Position numbers and translations under genes: made by a program. From Metabacillus litoralis (GTDB lineage Bacteria > Bacillota > Bacilli > Bacillales > Bacillaceae), in assembly GCF_007994985.1 (NCBI RefSeq), contig NZ_VOQF01000001.1, positions 496,001-560,000 of the forward strand: DNA of 64,000 nt, read 5' to 3'. How positions within the stretch are numbered: position 1 is the stretch's first letter; the number at the start of each line of letters is the position of its first letter. A model generated the notes under the pieces. It saw only the letters and a program-made list of their open reading frames with translations, searched no databases and was not told the DNA's origin. Positions 62,910-64,000 of the stretch are shown here, one piece after another.

Positions 62910-64000
62910 TTAAATTGTGTTTAGAAGTAATCTCTTTAACAGTGGGAAAAGCTGTTCTGGTAATTCTTCAATTTTTTCCACAAAAATACTATATCTTCCA
63001 TATATATTCTGGATGGTACTTTTAGTAGCCTCATCAATTTCCCTTGTAGATAGAAACACGTTCAGTACTTCTATTCCCATTTTTCTTGCTTCTAAAACCG
63101 ATTCATGTGTATCAATTATTCCATTTCTTTCATATCCCATGGCAGCAGGTTCACCATCTGAAAAGACTAAAAGGAATTTTTGTTTTTCTTGACGTCTTGA
63201 TAATTGCTTTGTCATATGCCTAATTGCATAACCATCTCGATTATCTTCTTCTGGTTTCAGTTGCATAATCTCTGGTCCTGATTGTTGATTTAATGATTTC
63301 TCGAATGTTATAACCTTATGAAAATGGTTAGGTTGATATGTTTTTGTCGCTTCATTAGTATCTTCCCAGAAACCTACAATTTGATGTGGTACACGTACTG
63401 ATTTTAATGTTTCATGAAATAAAGTTATACCTAACTTTGTCTGATCCATCTTATCGTACATTGATGCTGAACAATCGACTAATAACGTAAAAGCTGCATC
63501 AATTTCTGGTGATTTTTCTTGCTTCTTGTAAAATAGCTTTGGGTTATCATCTGTTAGTAAACGTAAAAATTTTTTGTTTAATCTACCGATGTGAAGATCT
63601 GTTCTAGGCATTGTCCTTTTATGCTCTAATGTCTTAAGAATCATTAATTTAAGCTTGTTTTGATATAACATTATGTTAGACCGATTTTCTGTGTATTCAT
63701 CTATTTCATTAGCTTTAGGAGAAATTGCATCGATGAAAATAGGGATAGCATATTTATTTTCTTTTCCATATGCTAAATCCCCTCCAGCTGATCGTTCTTC
63801 ACTTGTATTTTCAAGTGCTTCTAACTTTGAATAATCATTCTTTTTCGCTTTTTTCGATGTTCCTTGTACCATTGCAAGTGCCTGGTCTGTGTCCTCACCT
63901 TCACGGACAGTTCCATCACCATTTATAGTCGTATTCGTCCCTTGTTCCAACTCAAATTGAAGAAAACTTTTCGTTGGTTTACTAGTCTCGCTATGCCAAG
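62910..64000 (-). CDS. VWA-domain protein, YojO/NorD-like (5' part outside the window)
   Basis: The frame is open to the right edge, so the N-terminal part is missing; 363 codons are present. The C-terminal half is a von Willebrand factor A domain with the metal-ion site LLVDCSASMYDKMDQTKLGIT (DxSxS, shown to the domain start), then GFWEDTNEA and VFSDGEPAAMGYERNGIIDT, which complete the MIDAS. Such NorD/CobT-like proteins work with a MoxR AAA ATPase as metal chelatase or chaperone systems. In B. subtilis YojO pairs with YojN upstream of odhA; here the partner gene would lie beyond 64000. Confidence 0.87.
   Translation of the reverse strand, partial: WHSETSKPTKSFLQFELEQGTNTTINGDGTVREGEDTDQALAMVQGTSKKAKKNDYSKLEALENTSEERSAGGDLAYGKENKYAIPIFIDAISPKANEIDEYTENRSNIMLYQNKLKLMILKTLEHKRTMPRTDLHIGRLNKKFLRLLTDDNPKLFYKKQEKSPEIDAAFTLLVDCSASMYDKMDQTKLGITLFHETLKSVRVPHQIVGFWEDTNEATKTYQPNHFHKVITFEKSLNQQSGPEIMQLKPEEDNRDGYAIRHMTKQLSRRQEKQKFLLVFSDGEPAAMGYERNGIIDTHESVLEARKMGIEVLNVFLSTREIDEATKSTIQNIYGRYSIFVEKIEELPEQLFPLLKRLLLNTI

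Noticed and set aside
1-64000. CRISPR arrays, rRNA, intact tRNA genes, prophage or IS transposases
   Set aside because: No regularly spaced direct repeats, rRNA-like sequences, complete tRNA cloverleafs or transposase/integrase motifs were seen by eye.

Overview
The window is chromosomal DNA of a low-GC, endospore-forming member of the Bacillaceae (Bacillus/Metabacillus-like; my inference). Supporting evidence: an alpha/beta-type SASP and an SspH-type SASP, sporulenol/squalene-hopene cyclase next to an N-terminally extended SodF, the odhA-odhB-yocR block, gltA-gltB with divergent gltC, HelD of exactly 774 aa, NrnB, YdjO, YflT and YkwD homologues, SinI-type micro-ORFs, GGAGG ribosome-binding sites and AT-rich intergenic DNA. 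I saw no rRNA, intact tRNA, CRISPR array, phage module or transposase.

Layout. 1-8.1 kb: aminotransferase (cut by the left edge), an RQC-like winged-helix protein, FrnE-type DsbA protein, zinc alcohol dehydrogenase, dihaem cytochrome c and a CoxG/SRPBCC protein. 8.2-17 kb: signalling region with a 1698-aa protein (pseudokinase, AAA/TPR, GAF, histidine kinase), an OmpR-type regulator, a SinI-like micro-ORF between them on the other strand, a YuzC-like protein, a 43-aa membrane peptide and a PAS histidine kinase broken by an internal deletion. 17-24.3 kb: glutamate synthase operon gltA-gltB with divergent gltC. 24.4-26 kb: LysR regulator beside a decayed YeiH/UPF0324 transporter. 26-34.3 kb: GDPD, NfrA-type nitroreductase, a second Sin-domain micro-ORF, HelD and several hypothetical proteins. 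34.3-38.2 kb: GalM with a cre-like site, alpha/beta hydrolase, SASP preceded by a tRNA-Gln-like remnant, and a YkwD-like CAP protein.

38.3-44 kb is the most unusual block. It is a compact seven-gene operon holding archaeal-type early aromatic-pathway enzymes (ADTH synthase-like class I aldolase and dehydroquinate synthase II), an ACMSD-type amidohydrolase, two proteins built from four copies of one unusual ~170-aa helical repeat, and two overlapping small paralogues. GriI/GriH of grixazone biosynthesis are the nearest characterised analogy known to me. The product here is unknown and this is my main candidate for an undescribed system.

44.2-53.3 kb: DUF421 membrane protein, SspH, YdjO, ProC-type reductase, a candidate structured ncRNA with terminator, a YflT protein with a sigma-B-like promoter, a membrane-anchored cupredoxin, a MITE-like repeat, NrnB, a GNAT acetyltransferase, an HTH regulator, DUF6501 and an MFS exporter. 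53.6-64 kb: sqhC, sodF, yocR, odhB, odhA and a VWA protein (YojO-like) running off the right edge.

Several families of short non-coding repeats typical of Bacillaceae lie between genes, and two genes (the PAS kinase and yeiH) are visibly decaying. Several start codons were moved from the longest ORF to an internal GTG, TTG or ATG because the Shine-Dalgarno sequence overlaps or follows the longest start.
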